Below, in pieces: positions 1 to 12,519 of a stretch of DNA of 64,000 nt. Position 1 is the first letter of the stretch. Every line of letters begins with the position of its first letter. A model generated the notes under the pieces. That model worked only from the letters and a program-made list of their open reading frames with translations. It did not search any database and was not told the origin of the DNA. This stretch comes from Epiperipatus broadwayi (Eukaryota > Onychophora > Udeonychophora > Euonychophora > Peripatidae), in assembly GCA_028023455.1 (NCBI GenBank), contig JAQFVV010000204.1:1257501-1321500 (forward strand), read 5' to 3'. Position numbers and translations under genes: made by a program.

Positions 1-3000
1 ACATTGTCTAATTATAGTTTTCTAATGTATTCTATTTCCTGTCATATCTTCTCAATGAAAACTCAACTTTTCACCACTTTAGAATGTTTTTAGAGTAATT
101 CTTATAAATATAAGTGGGGTCTATTTCTCCAATAAAATTCATGCATGAATTTCTCATGAAACACCCCTTTAGGAAGTCTTTTGTTGTTTATTTGTGTCAC
201 ATGTCCAATCTAAAGGTATCATTTTACAATACTGGATTCTATAGTCTCATATCCAGCATGTTGAAGAACATATTGATTGATTCTATATCTTGCTGTTGTA
301 TTTTTAACTCTGATAGATTATTATTAAAAGGTATTTTTAATGGCTTTATATTGTAATAACAATTTTTATTTCACCCTTACTTTGTAATTACTGATATGCT
401 AAAATTATTTTTTTTACGGTGAAACTTTTACATTTATTAATTAATAGGCTTTTTTTTATCTTTTCTATCTTTTAGACTGTGCTTTCAGAGCCCTTGCAGC
501 TCCATATTCATAGTCCTTTTGATACTGTTAACTATATGCAAATGCATGCAAATTATTTATATCATCCATTTTTTTGAAATCGCGAAGCATGTGCCCTCTC
601 TGTTTATTGCTCTGGCATTGCTAGTGATGAAACATGCTTCCTTGACCTTCCTCTTGACATTGTTTCTTTCTGTGCATATGATGTCAGCTTTAGATGGTTC
701 AAATTTGTGGTTGTGTTGATCATAGGAGACCAATGTCTTACTTTTATATAATACTAACAGCTAACTAAATTGCATTTATCATTTCACTATGATGAAATAT
801 ACTATTATTTAACTTATTTAAAGCAGCAGCATGCTAGACTCTGATTGGTATCTCAACATCTAAATTTTCCTATCTATTTATAAAACTATCAAGTAAATTA
901 AATTGATATACATTCATAAAATGATAATTATCTCAAATAAACGTTTCTGGTGATTTTTCTTCCATCTCTAGCTCTTAAAGAATGTGAGGTTTTTGAACAT
1001 GAATTGTTAAACTAAAGACTTTAAATGTTGCATTAAAAACTTTAAGTGCAATCAGTAAATCATCTTTTAAACTGGAAAAAATAGCACAATCTTCAGAAAA
1101 CTGTAAATCCAAAATAATGAAGTTCATATTATTTTTTTTAACTCATCCAAATTAAAAATCTCACCATCCAATCTACATCACATCTTGATCTGTTTCATTA
1201 AGTCATTTATAAATATTTTTAAAGTGAATATCATAAAAATTGAAAACAATATTGGAGCAAATACTCATTTTTATTTAACACCAGTTTTCACTTCAAATAT
1301 CTGAGATTTTTCACCTGTAGTAAATTACTTCCTCTTATTCCATTATGTAGAAACTGTGTAATATGAATAAATTTTGGTGTATAACAAAATACGTTCAAAC
1401 AATGTCATAAACCTTAATTATATCTGTCATATATCTTTTCTGTCATTAAAAATGTTTGTGGTGTTTATACTCTAAAATAATATTGAGTCTCTGGTAATCA
1501 TTCATTAATGGCTGGAATCAATCTAGTCATTATAATTTGTGAAAATACCTTTACAATGGATAATGTTATACCATAATAAAAATTGCATTATCTTTATTTT
1601 TAAAAATCATAATAATAGAAGTGTCCTTTATATCAGGTGGCATAACTTCATAGATTCATATATTCCTAAAAAATTCCAATACATTTAATGCTAATATATC
1701 AACACCATACTTTAAAACTTTTTCACTCATTACATCAAACCTACATCCTTTCTATTTTTTAAGATTACAAAATGCTGTTTCAACTTTAGGAGCAGAATAC
1801 ATTTGTCAAATCAATGTGTAGATAGCTAGATCATTAAAAATTATCATATTAACTGCTGAATCTTTATTCAAAAGATAATTCTTTCTATATATTTAAAATA
1901 GCATTGTCACCATATAACAAAAAGTCACTAAATAGGATTGTAATACTAATATTAAAATTCATATATTGCTTTCAGTATATTAAAATATATAAATTCATCA
2001 CAAACATGAAGGTTTAGATCTTCTTTGCTGTTTTAATCAACTAATCATTTTAACTTTTTTTATCAGACCTTGAATTTCTGCCTTTAAATCTTCATATTTA
2101 TTAGAATATTTCATACTTAATTTTTATTCTGTTAAGCAACAAATTGACACATTTCTCTTTAATCACATCATTTATAACAAGATCATCATCAGAAAATCCA
2201 TCAAGATTTTTCTTTTTAATAAATCTAAGTATAGATTTACCTAAATTTACTATCCAATCCTTAGGATAATTCAATGCTGTAGTGATGTGAAAGTCTACAT
2301 TAGCAATTTTAATGTTCAATAGCTAATGAAAAGTAATAGGTTGTAGTAAATACTTCTAAAAAATGAACTTTCTTTTGAATATGATTGAAATAATTTTAAT
2401 GTAATTATGGTTTTAATTTTTGAGATTATTAATCTATTACTTGTACATCAATTTTCACTTATAAATGACTACACATTATGCACTGCCCTTGTGTGTTGAT
2501 TTCTAACTATAATATAATTTAATGAATGGAATTGCTTTGAGTGTGAATGCATCCATGATTCTTAATTCCATTTTTTTCTGAATAAACAAAGTATTTGTGA
2601 GAGACAATTCAAGTGTTATGGAAAAATTCAATAATAGCAGATCATTTAAAATATTCAAATAATTTTTTTTACAAAAACTAATATGTGTACTAATACTTCT
2701 ATTAAAGTCTCCAAGAAAGCAAATTTAACCATTTAAGGATATTTCTATAATAATGTTATCCAATAAAAAATAAAAGTTTTTTTCTGGATGTAAGGTTAAA
2801 ATGTAGGCACTAATAAAATGAGAACTAGTACTTTTGTATAAGGCATATTTTAACATTATTAGCCTTCTTTCATTGACAAAAAAAAAAAATTCCTAGAATA
2901 AAAGATAATAATTAAGCTTTATGGCAAATCCACCATCTTGCATTCACTTTTTATCGATTGATCTGCTCTTACAAAAAAAACAACAACTTGTACTTCTTAT

Positions 3001-3250
3001 TCACCTATTCTGTGAAACTTCCTTCCTCTGAAAAATAAATTTCACTAAGGATAGCTATATTAATTTTAAATCTTAGCAGTTCTTTAACCACCAATACAGT
3101 TATCCATTCTGGTCTCAAAAATATATATTTCAAATAACGTTTGCTCAATATATGTAGTGATTTATTATAATTACCTTTAATATCACTATTTCCTCGTGTC
3201 ACCTCTTCTACTGTAATATTATGAGAAATATGCCATACATTGCAATAATC
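1..3250 (-). mobile_element. Decayed APE-type LINE (endonuclease + reverse transcriptase), truncated by window edge
   Basis: Non-LTR retrotransposon read on the minus strand, 5' end near 3,250 and 3' end beyond position 1. Fragments appear in the correct order despite many stops and frameshifts. The endonuclease start at about 3,005-3,130 reads FKINIAILSEIYFSEEGSF, resembling the IDIAALSETR block of animal LINE endonucleases. FLGDFN lies near 2,705-2,725 and LTNTLF near 2,590. In the RT, KVLKYGVDILALN lies near 1,685-1,745, the PAEVLKYGG-like block. SEDCAIF at about 1,050-1,090 replaces the FADDCAL catalytic box, with Asp changed to Glu. The C-terminal tail has VLQHAGYETIESS near 220-265 and GHVTQINNKRLPKGVF near 150-205. 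The element would copy itself by target-primed reverse transcription, but this copy is dead. The open frame on the plus strand at 114-356 is its antisense shadow. I do not assign a clade. Confidence 0.75.
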
Positions 3251-3644
3251 AGCAGACTGTACTAAAAATACTATTTTAAGTCAATACCTTCCATCCTTGG
3301 AAGTCATTAGAATGTTCAGTTAGGTTTTCTATTATGCACTAGAATGCATGAGTTAATCAAGTTATGAAGAAGAAAAATATTTTGTTCATATTTCTAAAAA
3401 CATAGCTATAGTTCCTGATTAACTTGATTAAATATTACGATTTGTATTGCTGGCAAAATCAGTTCTTACTTAATTAAACAAAGGATCCAGATTTCATACA
3501 AGAATTCACTGATATCCATCGCGTCACACATCATAAATTGAGAAGAAGAAAAAAACAAAGTAATATCGGGATTGTTTCTAGTCACTTAACATTGTATTAA
3601 TATTTCTCCCAGGCTTAACTAAACAACAAGCATATTGGCAAAAG

Positions 3645-3862
3645 TAATTTATACATAATATAATCTTCAATACTTTCTCTTCCTCTTTCCCTCTTTATTT
3701 TTTATTTTTTTATATAACATATAATAACAATATTTCACTCTTCTTACACTTTAGAGCACAGACTGCTAGAAACAGTCGAAACAGTAAAATTAATAAATAT
3801 ATTTTGCTTTAAAGTGTAAGAAGAGTGGAATGATGTTATTATATGTTAATTTATACATAATA
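3645..3862 (-). mobile_element. Hairpin-plus-tail insertion with 16-bp target-site duplication
   Basis: A 186-bp insertion (3,661-3,846) inside copy A is flanked by identical 16-bp repeats TAATTTATACATAATA at 3,645-3,660 and 3,847-3,862. Copy B near 5,950-5,970 has the site only once, so it is a natural empty site. Read on the minus strand, the insert starts with an inverted repeat whose arms are about 3,811-3,847 and 3,716-3,753, containing cactcttcttacacttta. An A-rich, then purine-rich tail of about 50 nt follows, up to the other duplication. Long target duplications plus an A-rich 3' end suggest insertion by reverse transcription of a hairpin RNA rather than a cut-and-paste MITE. No terminal inverted repeats sit at the exact ends. 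Confidence 0.7.
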
Positions 3863-4380
3863 AATTATAATAAACTAACAGTAATAATGCACAATGAAGT
3901 TAATATTAAAAATAAATATTTTATTAATACAAATTAAAATATTTAATGATAAATTATTAATATAATTGAAAAGAACATACACACATATTACTACAGCTAA
4001 TATTGAATTAAAACAGTTCTTAGTTCAATATTCTTAGGCCATAAATGAAAGTTTCTTGAATAATAAATAGCAAATGTCTATATCAGTAGGATATTATAAG
4101 CTTATAGTTGAGATGAGTTTGCAAACAATTTAGTCATAGATCGGGAATGAATAATTTCTTAAGATTACTGATAAGTTTTGTAATATGCATTTTGAAGAGC
4201 TCATTGACGTAAACTAGTTTGATTCCATCGACATTTTGTATGTTCTTGGTTCATTCTAAGGCTAAACTCAGAAGTTTTTTCTGAGTGACTTCTATGACAA
4301 ATGGTGTCTATAAACGTATCAGTTCCACTACTTCCTGAGAACCTACTTCAGCGGATGAATAGTAGTCTTGCATATGAGTA

Positions 4381-4410
4381 GTCCAGAATAGAACATTTTT
4401 TATCCTGGAC
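4381..4410 (+). other. Small hairpin in repeat copy A
   Basis: GTCCAGAATA at 4,381-4,390 pairs with TATCCTGGAC at 4,401-4,410 with one A-C mismatch and a 10-nt loop. The homologous hairpin in copy B has two compensatory base-pair changes, which hints that the structure was once maintained. Confidence 0.5.
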
Positions 4411-4919
4411 CAATGGAAACTGCTATTTAAGAAAAAGACACAAGACCCAGTTTAATGTTTTTCTGCACCTTTTATAGCTTTGGATCAGTTTTTAGACTTC
4501 TGCACATAGACTTTTATCTTTTGTTTTATTAAAAATACACATTGGTAATCTTGTGCATTCTTTATTAGTTTTAAATTACAAAAACTTTTTTTTTATAAAA
4601 TAATTCCACCATCTTTAATTAGCTTCAAAAAGGTTTTACTGATTGTAATTTTTTACTTTAGAATTTCTTTCTTTTATTTGTCTGGATTAATAATCTTGTG
4701 CCTTTTTATTTCTTCCAATTTCAACTTTAATTAAATTATATAGATAAATAGGAAACAAAAAATTAACTTTCATTGTACATTTTAAAAAATAAATTATACT
4801 ACTTAAAAAAGAAAACTAAATGGTATCTTTTAAAAGGTCTTTGAATTTTACTTTTTTTTAAGCTTTTTTAAATATTACCAAATGCCAATATATTTGAACC
4901 ACACATATGTAAAATAGTT

Positions 4920-5406
4920 CAATATCACCAGGCTAAATAATCAAGAAAATAGAGAATTGAACATATAATATATGGAAATGAACCTATTTTATTTTTACTA
5001 AGTTTTAAGTCTGTATGATTTTTCTATCTTTACTTAATGTATTAGCATTAGTGATATATTTTTGTAGGTTGTCACAAGTGGTGTACAACTTTAAATCATG
5101 CGTTTTTAGGAGTTAACATGGCAGAAACAAGAAATATTTCCATATTCACCTGTGTCCTTTCCACACAAGCATAAGAAGCCAAAATCTAAGCACATACAAG
5201 TGTTCTTCGTTCTTTTGAAACTTATCAGCTCATGGTGCTTGGTCCATTCTTCCCATTTGTTCAGACCCTGCTCTTATAAAACTAATGGTAATATAAGGAT
5301 GGTTTCATGTTACATACTATCATATAAAGACTTGGGGCTATGCTTTTTTCCTCTTCAGTATTCACCTATACGATGACTACTTGCAATTTAAAACTCAGTT
5401 GCAATC

Positions 5407-5459
<53 letters not shown>

Positions 5460-5627
5460 TGTATAATCTGGTTTCAAGTTTTTTTTTTGTAAAACTCTTA
5501 TTCATTCTCTGGCTATGGGTTTTGTGCCTTAGTTATATTTTTTTATACCATTACAATGTATATCAGGTTGTGGGTTTTTCTGAAGCCTTATATTGAAAAG
5601 CCATTGTAATGTTTTTTTTTTATATTT
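4920..5627. other. AT-rich spacer between the two repeat copies, with a (TA)n microsatellite
   Basis: No homology to the flanking repeats and no convincing coding sequence. A pure (TA)n tract lies at about 5,412-5,454. The short plus-strand open frame at 5,152-5,376 has no recognisable domain and I treat it as chance. Confidence 0.6.
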
Positions 5628-7014
5628 GGTTAAGCCTTCTATTATGCAGTAGAATGTGTGACTTAATCAAGCTATAAAAAAGAAAAATATTTTATTCATA
5701 TTTCTAAAAACATAGCTATATTTCCTGATTAATTTGACAAAATATTACAATTTGTTTTGCCAGCAGAATCAATTTTTATTTATTTAAACAAGTGCACCAG
5801 AATTCATATAAGAATTAAACTAATATCCATTGCATTGCACATCATAAATTAAGAAAAAAATAAAGTAAGATCAGGACTGTTTCTAATCACTTAACGTTAT
5901 ATTAATGTTTCTCCTGGACTTAACTAAAAAATAAGCATATTGGCAAAGGTATTTTATACATAATAAATTGTAATAAACTAACAGTAATAATGCACAATGA
6001 AGTTAATGTTAAAGGTAAATATTTTATTAATACAAATTAAAATATTTAATGATAAATTATTAATATAATTGAAAGGAACACAGACATGCTAATCCAGGTA
6101 ATATTAAATTAAAACAGTTTTTAATTCAATAAGCTTAGGCCATATAATAAATAGAAAATGTCTATATTGGTAATATATTATAAGCTTACAGTTTACCTGA
6201 GTTTGCAAACAATTTAGTCATAGATCAGGGAATGAATAATCTCTTAAGATTACTGGTAAGTTTTGTATTATGCATTTTGGAGAGCTCATTAAAGTTAACT
6301 AGTTTCACCCCATTAACATTTTGTATGTTTTTGGTCCATTCTGAGGCTAGACTTCAAGATTTTTTCTGAGTTACCTCTATGACAAAAGGTGTCTTCAAAT
6401 GCATTGTTTTGACTCCTGCCTGCCAATATACTTTAGCAGATGAGTAGTAGTCTTGCATATAGGTAGTCTGGGATAGGACATTTTTTATCCCAGACTAAGG
6501 GAAACTTCTAGTAAAGAAAAAAACACAAGATCTGGTGTGAATTTTTTTTGCCCCTTTTACAGCCTTGGGTCAGTTTTTAGACCTTTGCACATAGACCTTT
6601 ATCTTTTGTTTTATTTAAAATACATGTTGATAATCTTGTGCATTTTTTATTAGTTTTAAGTTACAAAGTCTTTTTTATATAAAATAATTCCGCCATCTTT
6701 ATTTAGCTTCAAAAAGGTTTTAATGATTGTAATCTTTTACTTTGTAATTTCTTTATTTTATTTATCTGAATTAGTAATCTGTGTTTCTTTTTATTCCTTG
6801 CAATTTCAACTTTAATTAAATTACATGGATAAATACTAAACAAAAGATTAACTTTCATTATAAGTTTTTAAAAAAATAAATTATACTAATTAAAAAAAAA
6901 AAAAAAATGGCATTTTTTCAAAGATCTTTAAATTTTATTTTTTTTTAAAGCTTTTTTAAATATTACCAAATGCCAATACATTTGAACCATATTTATGCAA
7001 AACGGTTCACTATA
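5628..7014. repeat. Non-coding interspersed repeat, direct copy B
   Basis: Second copy of the repeat at 3,322-4,919, same orientation. It lacks the hairpin insertion, so it shows the pre-insertion state around 5,950-5,970. It ends with tgccaatacatttgaacca followed by unrelated sequence. No coding capacity is seen. Confidence 0.8.
6466..6495 (+). other. Small hairpin in repeat copy B
   Basis: GTCTGGGATA at 6,466-6,475 pairs perfectly over 10 bp with TATCCCAGAC at 6,486-6,495. Relative to copy A, pair 4 is T-A instead of C-G and pair 5 is G-C instead of A-T, so both strands changed together. Confidence 0.5.
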
Positions 7015-9253
7015 TAGTTCTACCTAAATATACAATTTTTGCGAGTTAAAATTCATGTCTCACATCAAGTTCTAAGTTAATTCATTTATGATTGTACTGC
7101 CACACGCAAGAGTCAAATCAGAAACTATCAATCTATTAAGTTTCTCCCTATCATTGTATTTTTTTAATTCCAAAGGATTTGTTCTTAAAAAATATAAAAC
7201 GAAATTGAAGTCATAAATGCTAATCATGCAGCTAAAAGATGGAAATGCAATTGCCCAAACATATAATTACATTGTGACAATTAATATAAGGAATATGCCC
7301 AATGACATAATAGCCCTAGGATGATAAGATCTTATATTAACTTATATGGCTGAAGAAGGAAAAGAGAGAGTGAGAAGGCTATGTAAAATAGAAACTGTAT
7401 CTTGTCTTTGATGAACCAATATCCTATGCTTTGAGATATTCATTGTCAGGCATTGTTTATTTGGTATTCAATGTCATTTATCCTAATAAAAATTTGGGTA
7501 ACAATTTAAAAGTAATTTACTTTTTGACATAAAGTATTCAGACAAATACATTTACGAGTTTAAATACATTTACTTAAGTTAAATAATTTCAGTTTACTAT
7601 CCCTATTTTTAATTGTTTTGTTTCCTTATATCGCAGCTGAGAAATTATTTATAAAAATTTCACAGAGAATTCTCATTAATTTTTTATCATTTAAATCTAA
7701 AATTTTGTAAAAATCTTTCATATATATATATGTAATATAAACTAATTACATTTAATAACATCAGAAGTAATTAATTGTAAATATAGGAATGTACTGACTT
7801 TTAATACTAATATACAATTAATAATCCTGTTTTTTTAAATTCTTAATATTCAATTGAGTATATCAATAATTTTCATTAGTCATTTGTTAGACAAGAGATT
7901 ATCCGATAATGAAAATGAAAACTATACTACAGAAATATTATACAATCGAGTCTTTTGTCATTTTAATGTCATTTTCAAAACTTTATTTCATATATATATA
8001 TATGTTACTTTTTTACCTTTGATTAGTGAATTGCTTTGACTTTTTTCTGTCCACTAAAATAATCTATTTGTGACTATTTTGTAACATTCATTTGATAGTA
8101 AAAAACTTAAACTGTGATATACGTTTATGAATGTTAATTCCAAGGCAGAGATAAACTTAACACTGTGTTCAAAAATAATGATTTCACTTGCTTGATCTTG
8201 GATTTTGTTAAAATCTTGAAATTTAAAATTTTAGTTTACACGTAGTTTGATTATATATTTATTTTTATCGTTCTAAAAGTAAATTAGTAATTTATTTTTT
8301 GATAAATATATAGAATTTACATTCAAATTTTATTTGAGTATAATTGTTATTTTTTTTTTTGGCAGGAAAGGCAAATATAAAATGTTTTAATATGAAACAA
8401 AGTATATCAAAGAATTTTTATTCTGAAGATTGTAATTGATATTTTTTTTGCAATTATAATTTGAATTTTTAAATTCTAAAAAAAATTTTAATTCCCTAAA
8501 TATATTATTTATTGAAATGCGCTTTACATAAGTAAATTTAGTTAATAATTATGCTTTATTCTTTAAAATATATATTTTTTAATCTGAAGACTAAAATAAT
8601 TTCTTTTGCTCTCATTATTTTTTCAGTTTATTACCTTTATTCTTTATTTTCCAAATTCATTTATTATTTTTAAGATTAAATTTATTTTTAAAAAATCTTA
8701 ACTTTGACCAAACTTATGAAAAATGAAAGTACTTAATGAATACATGAGGCTGTTCAAACATTGGTCATCAAAATGATTAAGTATATATATGAATTTTTTA
8801 AAATAATTTTTAGAAATGCCTAATATTCAAAAGTAGTGTTCTATGTAGAATATTGTGTAATTGATAGACCAAAATCTTCTAAATAATCCTTCAATAAGTA
8901 TATCATTATCTGAGTGACTAAAGCACATTAATTAAAAAAATAAATATGCAGAAAAGTTTCTTAAGTATTAACAATAATATATTTGTCATTGTATTTAAAA
9001 TTGGCCTATATTGTGGATAACTTCTGATTAAAGTCTAGAAAAAGAATTCTAAATTGAAAATATGAAATAAATTCAGAATTGTGAATACACAAACTTTTAA
9101 ATTAAAGAAAGAAATAAAAATCATACAAACTATTGTAATATATGAAAAAAATATTTTTAAAAATAAATATTATTTTAATATTTAATTTTATTTGCTAGCA
9201 CAGAGATAGTATATAAATTAAGCAGTAAGGATTTTCCATCCTAATACATGCAC
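7015..9253. other. AT-rich non-coding stretch, nothing recognised
   Basis: Low-complexity A+T-rich DNA with short (TA)n runs near 7,725 and 7,990. The open frame at 7,854-8,039 has AT-driven composition (Ile, Phe, Asn) and no motif. I see no gene, RNA gene or clear repeat. Confidence 0.6.
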
Positions 9254-9708
9254 TGTACTGTTTTTTTTTTATTAAATCAATGATATCTTGTTGAATATAG
9301 TGGAAACTCTTGAACTAAGATATAAGCTAAAGACTTTTGAAAAAATAAAAACAGCCATCTTATCTTTAACCTACATTCTAATTATTTAGGCCAATCTAAA
9401 AATCTCAGTTTCAGAGTGCGAAGATGTTTCTCTATTCACTTCTAATATTTCTGAGTATTAACACAGAGTAAATCTAAAGATGTTATGAAAGTTAATAAGC
9501 AGAAAGAAAATAATGGACGTAAAGCAAAAAGAAAATCATGTTCATGCTCTTAAACTAAGGTGCTTTAGGTTAACCCATGTAACTAGAATGAGGGTTAAAG
9601 ATAACATGGCTGTTCTTATCTTTTCAAAAGTCTCTATCTTGAGTCTTAGTTCAAAAGTCTTCTCAGTACTCAGCAAGTCATAATCGAGTTAATATAAAAA
9701 ACAGTACA
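9254..9708. mobile_element. Foldback (inverted-repeat) element, about 455 bp
   Basis: Two arms of roughly 125-140 bp, about 9,254-9,395 and 9,575-9,708, are inverted copies. Landmarks are TGTACTG at the left end against CAGTACA at the right end, and agacttttgaaaa and acagccat against their complements at 9,600-9,640. The loop is about 180 nt with no ORF. This is a MITE-like or foldback DNA element. I could not define a target-site duplication. Confidence 0.65.
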
Positions 9709-11040
9709 ATGAATGTGTTAGGATAAAAAATTATTATTGTTTAATTTATATATTATTTTGATTTATAAAATATTTGTTTTCAAAAAAAAATATCTTACAA
9801 CTTATTTTTGATAGTGTTATTTTACAAATTATTTTTTGCTACTTTAATAAATGATAAAATTTTAAAATTGCATTTTAAAATTTATTATTTTAATCACTTT
9901 TTTTTTCAAAAAATACATTTGTAAGTTTATTTTCAGTGTCAAAGAAAGATTAATATTAGTTAGTTGACATGATTTCATGATTTTTAAAATAGCACATGAT
10001 CATCATCAGTCTATGTCTGGCATTACTTCTACTATCATCTTAACATAATTTATTTTAGCATGTATATATATATATAAAAAATTAGTTAAATATATACATC
10101 TTAACATAATTTATTTTAGCATGTATATATATATATAAAAAATTAGTTAAAAAGTACAACCAATACCAGTATTTTTGTCTAACAGGTATCATATTTGTAA
10201 ACTCATGCGATAAATATTGAATAGTTTTGTTTTATAAATAAGATGGACTAGAAAATAGAAATCATAGTAAAGAGTAGTATAGTATTATTTCTAATATTTC
10301 TAATTACTATTATCATTGTTATTAGATGCAGTCAACTTGATGTGAAATCAGTATTCAAATTACTTTCACTGAATTATTTAAATATACTTTATTTAAAAAT
10401 TAAATATACATTTTCATTAAAATCTCTCTTTTAAAATGTTTTCCACTTTGTCTTTTATCTAAACTTGAGATATTTTAAAATCAGGATTCTTTAATTTCTT
10501 TTTAAATTTTACTAAGATTTTTTTTTTCAAGATTGTATCTTTAACTGATTTTTTCTTTCCATTTTTATTTCATTTTTAGATTATTTAGGTTTTTTTTAAT
10601 TTGATTGACTTTTTTTGGAATTTCTTTGAGTTCTTGTCTCAGGAATTATGACAATGATAGAAAATAATGATGCAATTGTTTTATAGAGAATTTTAATGAT
10701 TACTGTAATTTATTTTTATTATAATTTATAAGCTGTTAATTAAGATTAAAATAATGAAAGTATTAAGAAATTTTTATTTAACAAGTGTTCATACATAAAA
10801 CATCATGGGTACTGATTTTATTGCACTGGCTACCATTTTAAATTATAAGATATACTCAAACCTACTGCTGATACATTTAAATGATACAATGACATTGATT
10901 AATTCACACATAGTCATGATATGGCCATTCGTTACAAAAGCATAATTTACACCAGTAATTAAACAATTAAAGTGAAAATTTAGTACAACTATTCTTGATC
11001 AAATCACATGAATAAAATATACAAAATATAAAAAAATGGA
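9709..11040. other. AT-rich non-coding stretch with a 61-bp tandem duplication
   Basis: The only structure I see is a near-perfect tandem duplication with a 61-bp unit: 10,037-10,097 and 10,098-about 10,151, each holding atcttaacataatttatttt and a short (TA)n. The near identity suggests a recent slip or unequal exchange. No coding sequence is recognised. Confidence 0.65.
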
Positions 11041-12390
11041 AGAAACCAATAATTTTTGAAATACTAAAAGCTTATAATTTCTAAAATACAAATTTAAAAT
11101 ACTTAAAAAGAAAAAGTGAATGAAAAAAATAATGGACACATACATTAATTAAAAAATAAAAAATATTAAAAAAATAAATAAATAACATACTTGTGACTTC
11201 TGTATTTTTATGACAAAGCTTTGTATCATGAAAAACATCCTCCTCCACTTTTGTATACTTTAGTATGAAGTTCCATCATTAACTGAATTTTATTCCAATA
11301 TATGCCCATAACCAGATATTGAATAAATATAAAATTGATCAAACCAAGCTTATAATTTCAAAATATTAAAAATTTGCAACTTCTAAAATATGAATTTCAT
11401 TACAATATAGCCCTTAACTGCATATTGAAATAACATAAATGTTGAATAAACATAAAAATAACTGTTAAAGCATATTAATTCTACAATTACTAATAAATCA
11501 CATTTTTTTCTTAACAATATCCAAAAGAGTTATTGTCTAAAGTAAAGAATATTAATATTACAATTCATAAAAAAATTAATAAATCTGATTTTTTTCTTAC
11601 CAAAGTGAGTATTGTTGTATGCTTCATTTCTCATAAGTCATTATGAAGAAAAAGATGGAGATAAGAAAAAGTTAACATTGTTCACATGTCATCACTTGAT
11701 TTGAAAATATATGTAAAAGACAAATTATGATCCAAAATCTTAGAAAGAAAAGTAACTTCTCTTGAGTAGTCAAATTTCTTCTTCATAACTTTTTGTAAAA
11801 ATAATTTAATCTCACAATATCCTGCAATATTATCTTGAACTTTAAAATCATTTTATTTGTATTAATTTCAAGACCCCTAAGGATCTGCCAATATCAACAT
11901 CAGAAGATCAAATCTGAATAATGCTATTTTTTTAATCTCCAATCTTTTTTCTAACTACCTATAATAAAGGAAGCATGCAACATCAGAGTTTCTTTCTGGT
12001 AATAAAAAATCTGATTAATTGTAAAATTAATATGCATTATTTCTCTTTCTGCAGCTGTATTTTAGGTGTTATAAGCTTTTAGTAATTTGAAATCATAAAC
12101 TTGGTTTAATCAATTTATGTTTACTCAACATGTGGTTATAGACACATATTATATTAAAATTCATATTTTAGAAGTTATAAGCTTTTAGTATTTGAAATTA
12201 TAATGTTAGTTTCATCAGACTTCTGCATTTATTGGACAATACTTTGTATCATCCAAAACATCCTTCCCTCTCCTTATATTGGTATGAATCATCATCATTA
12301 TTGTAATAAAGTTGGTATTTTAGAATTTATAAATTTTTAGAATTTTGAAATTATAAGTTTGTTTTGGTCAGACTGATTTAGAATATGCTA
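11041..12390. repeat. Region of diverged short repeats in both orientations
   Basis: Several related blocks recur. The sequence gacaaagctttgtatcat followed by aaaacatcctcc near 11,210-11,245 recurs as ggacaatactttgtatcat followed by aaaacatccttcc near 12,230-12,265. Blocks like aaagcttataatttctaaaat near 11,065 and 11,345 recur inverted as attttagaagttataagctt near 12,165-12,190. This looks like the remains of a small repeat family, too diverged to draw boundaries. No coding sequence is recognised. Confidence 0.5.
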
Positions 12391-12519
12391 TTTGCCATTT
12401 TGAATTCTGCAACTACTGTGGACATATTGAGTAACCCTGTGTGGGTTATTCAATGGCATTTATCACTTGGATGAGTCAGCAGTAATTCTGAGTAGTCCTT
12501 AGAATTCAAAATGGTGGAG
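12391..12519. mobile_element. Small foldback/MITE-like element
   Basis: CCATTTTGAATTCT at about 12,395-12,408 is inverted at about 12,501-12,514, and ACTACT on the left matches AGTAGT on the right, giving arms of about 27 bp around a loop of about 75 nt. It is richer in G+C than its surroundings. No target duplication is evident. Confidence 0.5.

Larger units (their letters stand above)
3322..4919. repeat. Non-coding interspersed repeat, direct copy A
   Basis: This stretch aligns collinearly with 5,628-7,014. Shared landmarks in order are ctattatgca, aaaacatagctata, taaactaacagtaataatgc, gagctcatt, and tgccaata followed by tttgaacca. The copies differ at scattered substitutions and small indels, so they are old. 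No ORF is preserved in either copy, so this is a non-autonomous repeat or a segmental duplication. Copy A is longer because it carries a 186-bp hairpin insertion at 3,661-3,846 that copy B lacks. Confidence 0.8.

Noticed and set aside
114-356. 80-codon plus-strand open frame
   Set aside because: It lies antisense to the C-terminal part of the minus-strand LINE, whose residues are recognisable on the other strand.
5152-5376. 74-codon plus-strand open frame
   Set aside because: It lies in the spacer between two repeats with no recognisable domain, and starts at a non-ATG codon.
10037-10151. Tandem duplication considered as the start of a satellite or CRISPR-like array
   Set aside because: There are only two units of 61 bp, directly adjacent with no spacer. 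It is a simple local duplication.
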